Shown piece by piece: positions 44,545 to 52,934 of a stretch of 64,000 bases of DNA. Source of the DNA: Oceanomicrobium pacificus (GTDB lineage Bacteria > Pseudomonadota > Alphaproteobacteria > Rhodobacterales > Rhodobacteraceae). The notes below the pieces were generated by a model. It was given only the letters and a program-made list of their open reading frames with translations, had not been told where the DNA came from and did no database searches. The DNA lies in assembly GCF_009833495.1 (NCBI RefSeq), contig NZ_WUWG01000007.1, positions 1-64,000 of the forward strand, given 5' to 3'. A program made the position numbers and the translations under genes. Position 1 is the stretch's first letter. Every line of letters starts with the position of its first letter.

Positions 44545-45498
44545 CGCCTTGCATTCCGGCACCGGCGTGACCGCGCGGCCAGTCTTGGCGAAAGCCTCGA
44601 GATTGTCGAGCACCAGATCCCCCATCGCCTGACGGGTCTCGACCGTTGCACTGCCAACATGGGGCGTCAGCACCACATTCGACAGACCGCACAATTCCGG
44701 CGGCACGACCGGTTCGGCTTCGAACACGTCGAGCCCGGCCGACCCGAGACGTCCATCGGTCAGCGCGGCAATCATCGCCTCTTCGTCCACCACCGATCCT
44801 CGGGCGACATTGACGAGCATGCCCTCCGGTCCGAGCGCATCCATCACCGTCCGATCGACCAAGTGCCGCGTGTCCGGCCCGCCCGGTGTGATGACGACCA
44901 GAATATCGACGGCGGCGGCAAGATCCTTGGGCGTTGCGTGATAGGTCCAGCCCAAGTGCTCCTTCGGCGTTCGCGCGCAATATTCGATGCTGGCGCCGAA
45001 ACCCGCTTCGAGTTTTTTTGCAATCGTCTCTCCGATCCGGCCCATGCCGAGGATGCCGACCGTCGCGCCCTCGATCGTGCGGGTCAGCGGGGCCGCGCCC
45101 TCGCGCGCCCAGGCGCCGGACCGCACATAGGCATCGAGCGTCACGAGACGGCGGCTTACCGCCAGCATCAGCATGATCGCGGTGTTCGCGACCTCCTTGT
45201 TCAGCACATCGGGCGTATGGGTGACGATGATGCCACGCGCCGCCGCGCGGGCCGCGTCGATCGCGTCATAGCCGACACCATAGCAGGCGATGATCTTCAG
45301 GTTCGGCAGCGCATCCATCACCGCATCGGGCACCCCGTCATGCCCGTTTGTCGCCACGGCCACGATCCGGTCCGCCACGCCTTCCAGATCGGCCGGCAGG
45401 CTGTCCTGCGGGGCGATCCGGTGCACGGTATAGAGCGCATTCATCCGGTCCAACATCCGGTCCGTCGCATTGCCGATGAGCAGTAGATGCTGGTCCAT
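44539..45498 (-). CDS. D-isomer-specific 2-hydroxyacid dehydrogenase (hydroxypyruvate/glyoxylate reductase-like)
   Basis: 319 residues from the ATG at 45498 (GGGAGAG upstream); the longer frame to 45585 is rejected. The catalytic domain surrounds a NAD(P)-binding Rossmann fold with GATVGILGMGRIGETIAKKL. Catalytic residues are seen in order: Arg in NVARGSVVDEEAM, Glu in GLDVFEAEPVVP and His in LTPHVGSAT. The substrate-binding loop CYGVGYDAIDAARAAARGI is present. It reduces a 2-oxoacid such as hydroxypyruvate or glyoxylate. It stands alone on the minus strand, back to back with the IdnO-like SDR. Confidence 0.9.
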   Translation of the reverse strand: MDQHLLLIGNATDRMLDRMNALYTVHRIAPQDSLPADLEGVADRIVAVATNGHDGVPDAVMDALPNLKIIACYGVGYDAIDAARAAARGIIVTHTPDVLNKEVANTAIMLMLAVSRRLVTLDAYVRSGAWAREGAAPLTRTIEGATVGILGMGRIGETIAKKLEAGFGASIEYCARTPKEHLGWTYHATPKDLAAAVDILVVITPGGPDTRHLVDRTVMDALGPEGMLVNVARGSVVDEEAMIAALTDGRLGSAGLDVFEAEPVVPPELCGLSNVVLTPHVGSATVETRQAMGDLVLDNLEAFAKTGRAVTPVPECKAL

Positions 45499-45599
45499 GA
45501 AATCTCTCCCTTTCCTGTTCGCCCCGACAGTAGCGAAAATGCCGCCCGCGGCCAGACGTTTTCCGCTAGTCTCGCCGCAGTTCAACGGAGGAGAGCCAG

Positions 45600-46364
45600 A
45601 TGTCCGCCCTTTTCGACCTGACGGGCCGCCGTGCCCTTGTCACCGGATCCTCGCTTGGCATCGGCCGCGCCCTTGCCCGCGGGTTGGCCGAACATGGTGC
45701 AACGCTGGTGCTGAACGGGCGCCGTGCGGATGTGCTCGAAGAGGCCCGCGCCGCGATGGAAGCACGCGGCGCGACCGTCACGGCCCACGCCTTCGACGTG
45801 ACCGACCCTGCCGCGGTGACCGAGGCCGTGGACCGGATCGAACGCGATGAGGGGCCGATCGATATCTTGATCAACAATGCCGGCATGCAGCACCGCGCGC
45901 CGCTCGAGGAGTTTCCGCATGAAGCTTGGGACCAGCTGCTTGCCACCAATGTGACGAGTGCGTTCCTTGTCGGGCAGGCCGTGGCCCGCCACATGATCCC
46001 GCGCGGCACAGGCCGGATCATCAACATTGCCTCGGTCCAGAGCGAACTGGCGCGCAAGGGCATCGCGCCCTACACCGCAACCAAGGGCGCAATCCGGAAC
46101 CTGACTCGCGGCATGGCGACCGACTGGGCGCCGAAAGGGCTCAACGTCAACGCCATCGCGCCGGGCTATTTCCGCACGCCGCTCAATGCGGCGCTCACCG
46201 CAGACCCCGCATTCACAGCCTGGCTCGAAGCGCGGACGCCCGCAGGCCGCTGGGGCGAGGTCGAGGAACTTGTCGGCGCCGCAGTGTTCCTTGCCGGTCC
46301 GGCATCCACATTCGTCAACGGCCAGACCATTCATGTCGACGGAGGCATCACCGCCTGCCTGTGA
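45600..46364 (+). CDS. SDR-family dehydrogenase, gluconate 5-dehydrogenase-like (IdnO)
   Basis: 254 residues with GGAGGAG upstream. The SDR motifs are complete: cofactor-binding TGSSLGIGRALA, structural NNAG, catalytic Ser in INIASVQSELARKGIAPYTATKGAI with Tyr and Lys as YTATK, and NAIAPGYFRTPLNAALTADPAFTAWLEARTPAGRWG. That last stretch closely follows E. coli IdnO. It likely interconverts 5-keto-gluconate and gluconate or a related 2-keto sugar acid. Convergent with GntR 2, whose operon neighbours also process sugar acids. Confidence 0.87.
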   Translation: MSALFDLTGRRALVTGSSLGIGRALARGLAEHGATLVLNGRRADVLEEARAAMEARGATVTAHAFDVTDPAAVTEAVDRIERDEGPIDILINNAGMQHRAPLEEFPHEAWDQLLATNVTSAFLVGQAVARHMIPRGTGRIINIASVQSELARKGIAPYTATKGAIRNLTRGMATDWAPKGLNVNAIAPGYFRTPLNAALTADPAFTAWLEARTPAGRWGEVEELVGAAVFLAGPASTFVNGQTIHVDGGITACL

Positions 46365-46371
46365 CCGGTCA
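46362..46371. other. TGACCGGTCA palindrome spanning both convergent stops
   Basis: A perfect 10-bp palindrome whose first and last three bases are the stop codons of the SDR gene (plus) and of GntR 2 (minus). It is short; it could be chance, or a minimal hairpin at the end of both transcripts. Confidence 0.3.
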
Positions 46372-47058
46372 GGCCACGGGCTCGGGCGTTCCCGGATCGG
46401 CAATCAGATTGTGCGCCAGATGATCATGGATCGCCGCGGCGGTCGCCGCCTGGTCGCGTGCCAGCGCAGCATCGAGAATCGCTTTGTGCTGGGCAATATT
46501 CTGCTCCAGAAACCCGGCATTCCCGTCGCGCTGCACGACGAACTGCCGGAACCGGTCGTAGAAGCGGCGGTGGGTGTCGCGCAGCATTTGCGACCCGCAA
46601 GCCGACATGAGCGTGTCGTGGAACCCGTATTCCGCCGCGTTCCAGATATCACCCAGTTCAGGATCGGTCCGGACGGCGCTGCGGTCCCGCAACCGCTGTT
46701 CGAGATGCGCCAGCTTGTGATGGGCCGCGGCAAGCCGCGCTTCCCATTCCAGATCGCCGCGGTCGAGCGACAGGCGCGCGCCCTCTTTTTCCAGCAGGAG
46801 CCGCATCACCGTCAGATCATGCAGGATGGCCACGTCCATTTTCGGGACGCGAAACCCCTTCTGGTCCTCGAAGTCGAGAAATCCCTCACTGGCGAGCCGG
46901 AAGAAGACCTCGCGCATCGTGCTGGCCGCAACGCCATATTCGGTCCGCATATGGGCGGACCGCATCCGTTGCGCGGGCGGAAATTCGGAGGCCACGAGCC
47001 GTCTCCGCAGGTCACGATAGATGGCGGCCGAGCCCGGCTCGGCCTTGCGCATGGTCAC
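46369..47058 (-). CDS. GntR-family regulator (FCD/FadR subfamily) 2
   Basis: 229 residues from a GTG at 47058, chosen because GGAGGG lies seven bases upstream; an ATG two codons later is possible. The winged helix is at about 10-75 (LRRRLVASEFPPAQRMRSAHMRTEYGVAASTMREVFFRLASEGFL). The FCD sensor domain has EYGFHDTLMSACGSQML and QHKAILDAALARDQAATAAAIHDHLAHN, giving three potential metal-binding His. Divergent from TRAP-2 and the UxaA operon, with two inverted repeats in between, so it almost certainly controls that operon. Confidence 0.9.
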   Translation of the reverse strand: MTMRKAEPGSAAIYRDLRRRLVASEFPPAQRMRSAHMRTEYGVAASTMREVFFRLASEGFLDFEDQKGFRVPKMDVAILHDLTVMRLLLEKEGARLSLDRGDLEWEARLAAAHHKLAHLEQRLRDRSAVRTDPELGDIWNAAEYGFHDTLMSACGSQMLRDTHRRFYDRFRQFVVQRDGNAGFLEQNIAQHKAILDAALARDQAATAAAIHDHLAHNLIADPGTPEPVA

Positions 47059-47085
47059 CGAATGTCCCTCCCGGTCTTTTTCAGG

Positions 47086-47105
47086 CGAAATTACGGAAAA
47101 TTTCG
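47086..47105. promoter_or_regulatory. GntR 2 candidate operator A
   Basis: CGAAATT-N6-AATTTCG, a perfect 7-bp inverted repeat in the AT-rich 199-bp region between GntR 2 and dctP of TRAP-2. AT-rich palindromes of this size are usual for FadR-family regulators. A second related repeat lies 30 bp downstream. Confidence 0.55.
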
Positions 47106-47134
47106 TTATTTCTCAAGAGTTACTGAAATTCCAC

Positions 47135-47151
47135 GAAATTCGATAAATTTC
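47135..47151. promoter_or_regulatory. GntR 2 candidate operator B
   Basis: GAAATT-N5-AATTTC, sharing the arm sequence of operator A. Together the two sites, about four and a half helical turns apart, suit cooperative binding over the divergent promoters of GntR 2 and dctP-dctQ-dctM. Confidence 0.5.
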
Positions 47152-47257
47152 TTGCCCCGAAAAAAGGCCAACGCTAACCTTCCCATGCGTCACCAGGTCG
47201 CGCTGGTCCGACGCAGGAGAACAGCGGCACGAGCCGCGACCAACGGGAGGAAATGCG

Positions 47258-48289
47258 ATGAAGTTCATGAAGACTGCGCTGGCAACAGCGGCGGTCGCCG
47301 GTCTGGCGACAGCATCGGCCATCAGCGGGGCCATGGCCCAGGAAACCCAGCTGCGGATCCAGACGCATTACGCGCCGGAAACCGTGTCGGGCAAACTGGC
47401 CGCCCAATTTGTCGATGACGTGCAGACCATGTCCAACGGCGAGATCCAGATCGAGATGTTCTACTCGTCCTCGGTCGTCAAATCGGTGGAAACCTTTGAC
47501 GCGGCCGCGACGGGCATCCTCGACTGCGACATGACCGGTGGCGCCTATCAGACCGGCAAGAACCCGGCCTTCCAGTTCGTCGGCGACATCATGGGCGGCT
47601 ATGACACGCCCTACCAGCAGCTGTCCTGGCTCTATCAGGGCGGCGGCTTCGATGCGGCGGACGAGCTCTATGGCAAATATGACATGAAGCTTGTCGGCTG
47701 GTGGATCTACGGGCAGGAATCGCTCGCCTCCACCAAACCGCTGGCTGGTCCCGAGGATCTGAAGGACTGGAAATTCCGCTCCCCGCCGGGGCTGGAGACC
47801 GAGATCTTCGCAGAGCTTGGCGCCAAGCCGGTCGTGATGGATTTCACCGAGATCTTCACCGCGCTTGAAACCGGGATCATCGACGGCGCGGATGCGTCGG
47901 GCATCGCCAACAATGTCGGCCTCGGCCTCTATGATATCGGCAAGCACACCAACTATCCGGGCTTCCACTCGATGCCGTCCGATCACCTGGCCTGCAACAA
48001 GGCCAAGTGGGACGCGATGCCCGAGCATCACAAGCGCATCATGGACACCGCCATGCAGAAGCTGGCGCTGCAAACGGCGTTGACCTTCGAGGTCAAGAAC
48101 GCCGAAGCGGTTGCGATGCTGCCCGATCAGGGCGTGACCATCTACAACTGGTCCGAGGAAGATCGTGCAGCCTTCCGTGCAGCGGCGCAGAAAGCCTGGG
48201 ACGGCTGGGCAGCGAAAACGCCCGAAGCCGACGCGCTGGTCAAAAGCCACCGCGCCTACCTCACGCAGTTGGGTCTGATCTCGCAGTAA
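47258..48289 (+). CDS. dctP: TRAP transporter 2, periplasmic substrate-binding protein (DctP)
   Basis: 343 residues with GGGAGGAA upstream and a Sec signal peptide (ALATAAVAGLATASAISGAMAQ). The mature protein has LRIQTHYAPETVSGKLAAQFVDDV, MFYSSSVVKSVETFDAAATGILD, LKDWKFRSPPGLETEIFAELGAKPV (the carboxylate-binding Arg) and ALETGIIDGADASGIANNVGLGLYDIGKHTNYPGFHSM. It is TakP-like in layout but only distantly similar to TRAP-1 DctP, so the ligand probably differs. Sugar-acid enzymes downstream (UxaA, dehydrogenases) point to an aldarate or aldonate ligand. Confidence 0.93.
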   Translation: MKFMKTALATAAVAGLATASAISGAMAQETQLRIQTHYAPETVSGKLAAQFVDDVQTMSNGEIQIEMFYSSSVVKSVETFDAAATGILDCDMTGGAYQTGKNPAFQFVGDIMGGYDTPYQQLSWLYQGGGFDAADELYGKYDMKLVGWWIYGQESLASTKPLAGPEDLKDWKFRSPPGLETEIFAELGAKPVVMDFTEIFTALETGIIDGADASGIANNVGLGLYDIGKHTNYPGFHSMPSDHLACNKAKWDAMPEHHKRIMDTAMQKLALQTALTFEVKNAEAVAMLPDQGVTIYNWSEEDRAAFRAAAQKAWDGWAAKTPEADALVKSHRAYLTQLGLISQ

Positions 48290-48311
48290 GCGGGCTGGTC
48301 CATGCGAAAAA

Positions 48312-48337
48312 CCGGGGCGGCCGCGCGGCTGCCCCGG
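48312..48337 (+). terminator. GC-rich intergenic hairpin between dctP and dctQ of TRAP-2
   Basis: An 11-bp stem (CCGGGGCGGCC with GGCTGCCCCGG, one G-U pair) and 4-base loop start 22 bases after the dctP stop. No T-run follows. The position equals that of the hairpins after the other binding-protein genes in the window. Confidence 0.55.
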
Positions 48338-48362
48338 CACCACATGCACAAGGCAATCCAGC

Positions 48363-48947
48363 ATGATCGAACATGAACGCACCGGGCCGGTCGACCAGGT
48401 CACCTGGCGGTTGAGCCGCATCGCGATGATCCTGCCGGCGGTGATCGTCGGCGTGATGTTCTTCGAGGTCGTCGCCCGCTATGTCTTCGCCAAGCCCACG
48501 CTCTGGGCCAACGAACTGTCGCTCTGGCTTGCGGGCATGGTCTATCTGCTGGCCGGCCTCTACGCGATGCAGCAGCGCAGCCATATCCGGATCTTCATCC
48601 TCTACGATGTTGCGCCACGCTGGTTGCAGCACCTGTTCGACGTGATCTCGACCCTGCTGCTGATCCTTTTCTGCCTTGCGACCATCTGGGGCGGGTTCGG
48701 AGAGGCATGGGCCAAGCTGATGCGCTGGGAAACCTTCGGCACCGCGTGGGATCCGCCGATCCCCGCGACGATGAAACCGCTCATCTTGGTCACGCTAGTG
48801 CTGATGATGATCCAGGCGGTCTCGAACCTCATCTGCGACTGGAATCGCGAACCTGAAAAACATGACGCGCTGGAAGAAATCGACATCGATGTCGAAGAGT
48901 TGCGCGCGGAACAAGAGAAACTCGAGTCCGACCAGGACCGGGGTTAA
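48363..48947 (+). CDS. dctQ: TRAP transporter 2, small permease subunit (DctQ)
   Basis: 194 residues with four hydrophobic segments. The first has MILPAVIVGVMFFEVVARYVFAKPTLWANELSLWLAGMVYLLAG, and QQRSHIRIFILYDVAPRWLQHLFDVI is the diagnostic HIRI region between helices 2 and 3. The C-terminus is a strongly acidic tail (DALEEIDIDVEELRAEQEKLE), longer than usual, which could contact other proteins in the cytoplasm. It lies 12 bp before the large-subunit gene. Confidence 0.91.
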   Translation: MIEHERTGPVDQVTWRLSRIAMILPAVIVGVMFFEVVARYVFAKPTLWANELSLWLAGMVYLLAGLYAMQQRSHIRIFILYDVAPRWLQHLFDVISTLLLILFCLATIWGGFGEAWAKLMRWETFGTAWDPPIPATMKPLILVTLVLMMIQAVSNLICDWNREPEKHDALEEIDIDVEELRAEQEKLESDQDRG

Positions 48948-48959
48948 GGGCAGTCGCAC

Positions 48960-50543
48960 ATGGATATCTCGACAATCTCGCTCGTCCTGCTTCTGGGCAT
49001 GCTCGGGCTTCTGGCCATCGGCATGCCGCTCGGCTTTGCCTCGGGCTTCCTCGCGGTCGCCGTGATGGTGATGAAATTCGGACCGGACCTGCTCTTCTCG
49101 AATTTCGGCACCGGCCCGCTCAACATCCTCGCGCAGCGCATGTACGGGCTGACGACGGACTACGTGCTCATCTCCGTGCCGCTCTTCATCCTGATGGCGA
49201 CCCTGCTGGAACGATCTGGCATCGCGCGGGACATGTATTCCTCGCTCTCGGTCTGGCTGAACCGGACCCGCGGCGGCATCGCGATCGTCACCTCGCTGAT
49301 GGCGGTCGTCATGGCCGCCATGTCGGGCATCATCGGCGGCGAGGTCGTCCTCCTTGGCCTGATCGCCCTGCCCCAGATGCTCCGGCTCGGCTATGACCAG
49401 AATCTCGCCATCGGCACGATCTGTGCCTCCGGCTCGCTCGGCACCATGATCCCGCCCTCCATCGTGCTTATCATGTACGGGCTGATCACCGAGACCTCAA
49501 TCCACGCGCTCTTCAAGGGCGCCTTCGTGCCGGGCTTCATCCTGGCCAGCTGCTATATCGCCTACATCATGATCCGTACCCGGATCACGCCGAGTCTTGC
49601 CCCCCTGCCCGAGCCGAGCCCGGACGACATGACCGGCCCGCAGAAGCGCCTCTACGGCTCCGCGCTCATCGCGATGATGGTGGGCGGTGCCTCGGCGCTG
49701 CTTCTGGTGCGGGCGCTCTTCCTCAACGTCATCAACCGGATCGACGAGGATACGGTCTATGTCAGTCAGGAATTCATGCTGAAAAGCGGCATCGTCACAC
49801 TGGTGATGCTGGCCTGGCTCCTGTTCGTCGTCCGCCCGGCCCGGGTCAAGGCGGCGTGGGATGTGGGCAAGGGCTTGCTCGCGCCGCTTGTCGTCGTCTT
49901 CGTCGTGCTCGGCTCGATCTATGGCGGGGTGACCGGCATCACAGAAGCCGCAGGCATGGGCACGATCGCGGTGCTTGTCCTGATCATCCTGCGCGGGGAG
50001 TTTTCCTTCACGCTGGTGAAGGAAGCCTTGATGCGGACCTTCAAGTCCACCGGCACGATCATCTGGGTGACCTTCGGCGCGACCGCGCTTGCGGGCGCCT
50101 ACACGATCGCCGGCGGGCCGACCTATGTGGCCAACATGATCGTCGGGTCCGAGCTTCCGACGCTCGGCATCCTGCTGTTGATGATGGTGATCTTCCTGTT
50201 CCTCGGCGCCTTCATGGACTGGGTCGGGATCGTGCTTCTGGTCATGCCGGTCTTCCTGCCGATCGTCCTGCGCCTGCCGGTAGAGGATATCGGCGTCTTC
50301 TCGCCGCTCGTCGATGCGCGGACCTTCGTGCCGGTCTGGTTCGGGATCCTCTTCTGCGTCAACATGCAGGTGTCCTTCCTGTCACCGCCCTTCGGTCCGG
50401 CGGCCTTCTACCTGAAGTCGGTCGCACCGCCGCATATCAGCCTGCCGGACATTTTCCGGGGTTTCCTTCCGTTCATCGCTCTGCAAATCTTCGTCCTGAT
50501 GCTGGTCCTGTTCTTCCCCGAACTGACCATGTTCTTCCGGTAG
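48960..50543 (+). CDS. dctM: TRAP transporter 2, large permease subunit (DctM)
   Basis: 527 residues, about 13 hydrophobic segments, on the long side for DctM. Motifs: GMPLGFASGFLAVAVMVMKFG, FILMATLLERSGIARDMYSSL, TRGGIAIVTSLMAVVMAAMSGIIGGEVVLLGLIALPQML, CASGSLGTMIPPSIVLIMYGLI, and near the C-terminus GAFMDWVGIVLLVMPVFLPIV and SFLSPPFGPAAFYLKSVAPP. A hydrophilic insert around residues 215-280 accounts for the extra length. It carries out sodium-coupled uptake of the ligand handed over by DctP. uxaA starts 9 bp later. Confidence 0.94.
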   Translation: MDISTISLVLLLGMLGLLAIGMPLGFASGFLAVAVMVMKFGPDLLFSNFGTGPLNILAQRMYGLTTDYVLISVPLFILMATLLERSGIARDMYSSLSVWLNRTRGGIAIVTSLMAVVMAAMSGIIGGEVVLLGLIALPQMLRLGYDQNLAIGTICASGSLGTMIPPSIVLIMYGLITETSIHALFKGAFVPGFILASCYIAYIMIRTRITPSLAPLPEPSPDDMTGPQKRLYGSALIAMMVGGASALLLVRALFLNVINRIDEDTVYVSQEFMLKSGIVTLVMLAWLLFVVRPARVKAAWDVGKGLLAPLVVVFVVLGSIYGGVTGITEAAGMGTIAVLVLIILRGEFSFTLVKEALMRTFKSTGTIIWVTFGATALAGAYTIAGGPTYVANMIVGSELPTLGILLLMMVIFLFLGAFMDWVGIVLLVMPVFLPIVLRLPVEDIGVFSPLVDARTFVPVWFGILFCVNMQVSFLSPPFGPAAFYLKSVAPPHISLPDIFRGFLPFIALQIFVLMLVLFFPELTMFFR

Positions 50544-50552
50544 GAGTGCCCG

Positions 50553-52064
50553 ATGGACTTAGCCGTAAGGCTGGATGCCGACGATGATGTGGCGACGGCC
50601 ACGCAACGGATCGAGACAGGCCAGACGCTTCTGGGCGTGACCGCTGCGGACGCGGTGCCGCGGGGGCACAAGATTGCCCTGCGCGATATCGCGGCCGGCG
50701 AACCGGTGCGCAAATATGCGCAGATCATCGGCTATGCCCATGAACCGATCTTGGCCGGATCGCATGTGCATACCCACAATCTCGATTTCCGCCCGACCGC
50801 GCAGGATTATGAGTTTGCGACCGACCTGCGCCCGGTCGAGATGGTCGCGGATGCAGCCCGCGACACGTTTCAGGGCTACCGGCGCGCCAACGGGTCGGTC
50901 GGCACGCGCAACTATATCGCCATCGTGACCTCGGTGAACTGCTCGGCCACCGCCGCCCGGCGCATCGCGTCGCATTTCACGCCGGACAAACTGCGCGACT
51001 ATCCCAATGTCGACGGTGTGGTGGCCTTCGTGCATGGCACCGGCTGCGGCATGGCCGCCGACGGGGACGGGTTCGAGGCGCTCCAGCGCGTCATGTGGGG
51101 CTATGCGCGGCACCCGAACCACGCCGGAGTCGTCATGGTCGGGCTGGGGTGCGAAATCAACCAGATCGACTGGCTGCTGGAGGCGTATGGCCTCGAACAG
51201 GGGCCGCTCTTCCAGACCATGAACATCCAGTCGGTCGCCGGATTGCAACGCACGGTGGAAGCCGGGATCGCCAAGGTCGAGGCGATGCTGCCCGAAGCCA
51301 ACAAAGCCAGCCGCACCCCCTGCCCCGCGAGCGAGTTGAGCGTGGCCCTGCAATGCGGCGGATCGGACGCCTGGTCCGGCATCACCGCCAACCCCGCACT
51401 TGGCCATGCCTGCGACCTGCTGGTCGCGCAGGGCGGCACCGGCATTCTGGCCGAGACGCCCGAGATCTACGGCGCGGAACATCTGCTGACACGCCGCGCA
51501 GCCACCGAACAGATCGGCCACCAGCTGATCGACCGGATCCGCTGGTGGGAGGATTATACCGCACGGAATCGCGGCTCGATGGACAATAACCCCTCGCCCG
51601 GCAACAAGGCCGGCGGGCTGACCACGATCCTCGAAAAATCGCTCGGCGCCGCGGCCAAGGGCGGCACCAGCCCGCTGAACGGGGTCTACCGCTATGCCGA
51701 GCAGGTGCGCGCGCGCGGCTTCGTCTTCATGGATTCGCCGGGCTATGACCCGGCCTCGGTTACCGGGCAGATTGCCTCCGGCGCAAACCTCGTCGTCTTC
51801 ACCACCGGGCGCGGTTCCGCCTTCGGCTCGAAACCCGCGCCTTGCATCAAGGTCGCGACCAATTCCGAGATGTATGCCCGCATGGTCGATGACATGGACA
51901 TCAACACGGGCGAAATTCTCGACGGGTCCGTCTCGCTGGAGGAAAAGGGCCGTGAGATCTATCGCATGTTCCTCGACACGGCCTCCGGCCGGGCCACGAA
52001 ATCCGAGGCGCAGGGGCTGGGTGACTATGAATTCGTGCCTTGGCAGATCGGAGCGGTGATGTGA
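50553..52064 (+). CDS. UxaA-family altronate/galactarate dehydratase-like protein
   Basis: 503 residues, full-length UxaA/GarD architecture. An N-terminal SAF domain (about 1-90) ends with ILAGSHVHTHNLDF, the HxH metal motif. The central part begins YRRANGSVGTRNYIAIVTSVNCSATAARRIA and includes HGTGCGMAADGDGFEALQR and GLGCEINQIDWLL. The C-terminal catalytic domain has QCGGSDAWSGITANPALGHACD and NNPSPGNKAGGLTTILEKSLGAAAKGGTSP. Family members dehydrate aldonates or aldarates (altronate, galactarate, glucarate) to 2-keto-3-deoxy acids, usually with iron. Substrate not fixed by sequence. Confidence 0.9.
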   Translation: MDLAVRLDADDDVATATQRIETGQTLLGVTAADAVPRGHKIALRDIAAGEPVRKYAQIIGYAHEPILAGSHVHTHNLDFRPTAQDYEFATDLRPVEMVADAARDTFQGYRRANGSVGTRNYIAIVTSVNCSATAARRIASHFTPDKLRDYPNVDGVVAFVHGTGCGMAADGDGFEALQRVMWGYARHPNHAGVVMVGLGCEINQIDWLLEAYGLEQGPLFQTMNIQSVAGLQRTVEAGIAKVEAMLPEANKASRTPCPASELSVALQCGGSDAWSGITANPALGHACDLLVAQGGTGILAETPEIYGAEHLLTRRAATEQIGHQLIDRIRWWEDYTARNRGSMDNNPSPGNKAGGLTTILEKSLGAAAKGGTSPLNGVYRYAEQVRARGFVFMDSPGYDPASVTGQIASGANLVVFTTGRGSAFGSKPAPCIKVATNSEMYARMVDDMDINTGEILDGSVSLEEKGREIYRMFLDTASGRATKSEAQGLGDYEFVPWQIGAVM

Positions 52065-52918
52065 GCGATGCGGCGCCACTGATCGCCGGCCTGATCGGCG
52101 CCCATATCGGCCAGTCGCGCCTGTCCGCCGCGCTCGGCCGGCTGGCGGACGCCACGGGCCACGGGTTCGAGTTCACCGCAATCGACAGCGCCGAAGACCC
52201 GGATTTCGACTTTGCCGCAACTGTTGCCGACTGCCGCGAGAAGGGCTGGACCGGCGTGACGGTCACCCATCCGCACAAGACCGAAGCCGCTGCGCTGGCC
52301 GGCGACGGCATGCTGCCGCGCGTTGCGCATCTGGGTGCGTGCAACACGCTCGTTTTCGATCCCGATCACGAACGGGTGGTCGGCCACAATACCGACTATA
52401 CCGGCTTCAAGTCGCTCTGGCGGGCCGAGATGCCTGTCACCCAGCCCGGACGCGTGGCCATGGCCGGCGCGGGCGGTGTCGCACGGGCCATCGCGCCGGC
52501 ACTCCTACGGCTGGAAGCCGACGAAATCGCCGTCTGGGACCCTGAACCGGGGCGTGCGGCCGCACTGGCCGCCGACTTCGGATCGAAAATCCGCGCAATC
52601 GATCCGGTCGACGCGCGTGGCGCGATTCTGGAGGCAGACGGGCTCGTCAACGCCACCGCACTCGGCATGGGCTACAACCCCGGAACGGCTTTCGACCCGA
52701 AGCTCGTCGGGGGCCAGACCTGGGCCTTCGATGCCGTCTACACCCCGCCGGATACGCCTTTCCTGACCCGCGCCGCGGATCAGGGCCTGACCTGCCTGAG
52801 CGGGTTCGACCTGTTCCGCCATATGGCTGTCGACAGTTTCGAGGCCTATCTCGGCACTGGCGCGGCCCCGGCGGACGCGCTCGATCTTCTGGCCGATTTG
52901 CGACCAACAACCAACTGA
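52061..52918 (+). CDS. Shikimate dehydrogenase-family protein (AroE paralogue)
   Basis: 285 residues from a GTG overlapping the uxaA stop (GTGA). The AroE substrate domain is visible: GLIGAHIGQSRLSAALGR, TGVTVTHPHKTEAAAL (catalytic Lys in the usual NVTxPxK place), LGACNTLVF and GHNTDYTGFKSL with the Asn/Asp pair. The cofactor domain has AMAGAGGVARAIAPALLRLEADEIAVWDPEPGRA and ends FDAVYTPPDTPFL. It sits in a sugar-acid operon far from aromatic biosynthesis genes, so quinate/shikimate catabolism or a hydroxyacid side role is more likely than housekeeping AroE. Confidence 0.87.
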   Translation: MSDAAPLIAGLIGAHIGQSRLSAALGRLADATGHGFEFTAIDSAEDPDFDFAATVADCREKGWTGVTVTHPHKTEAAALAGDGMLPRVAHLGACNTLVFDPDHERVVGHNTDYTGFKSLWRAEMPVTQPGRVAMAGAGGVARAIAPALLRLEADEIAVWDPEPGRAAALAADFGSKIRAIDPVDARGAILEADGLVNATALGMGYNPGTAFDPKLVGGQTWAFDAVYTPPDTPFLTRAADQGLTCLSGFDLFRHMAVDSFEAYLGTGAAPADALDLLADLRPTTN

Positions 52919-52934
52919 AAAGAGAGGAAATTCC

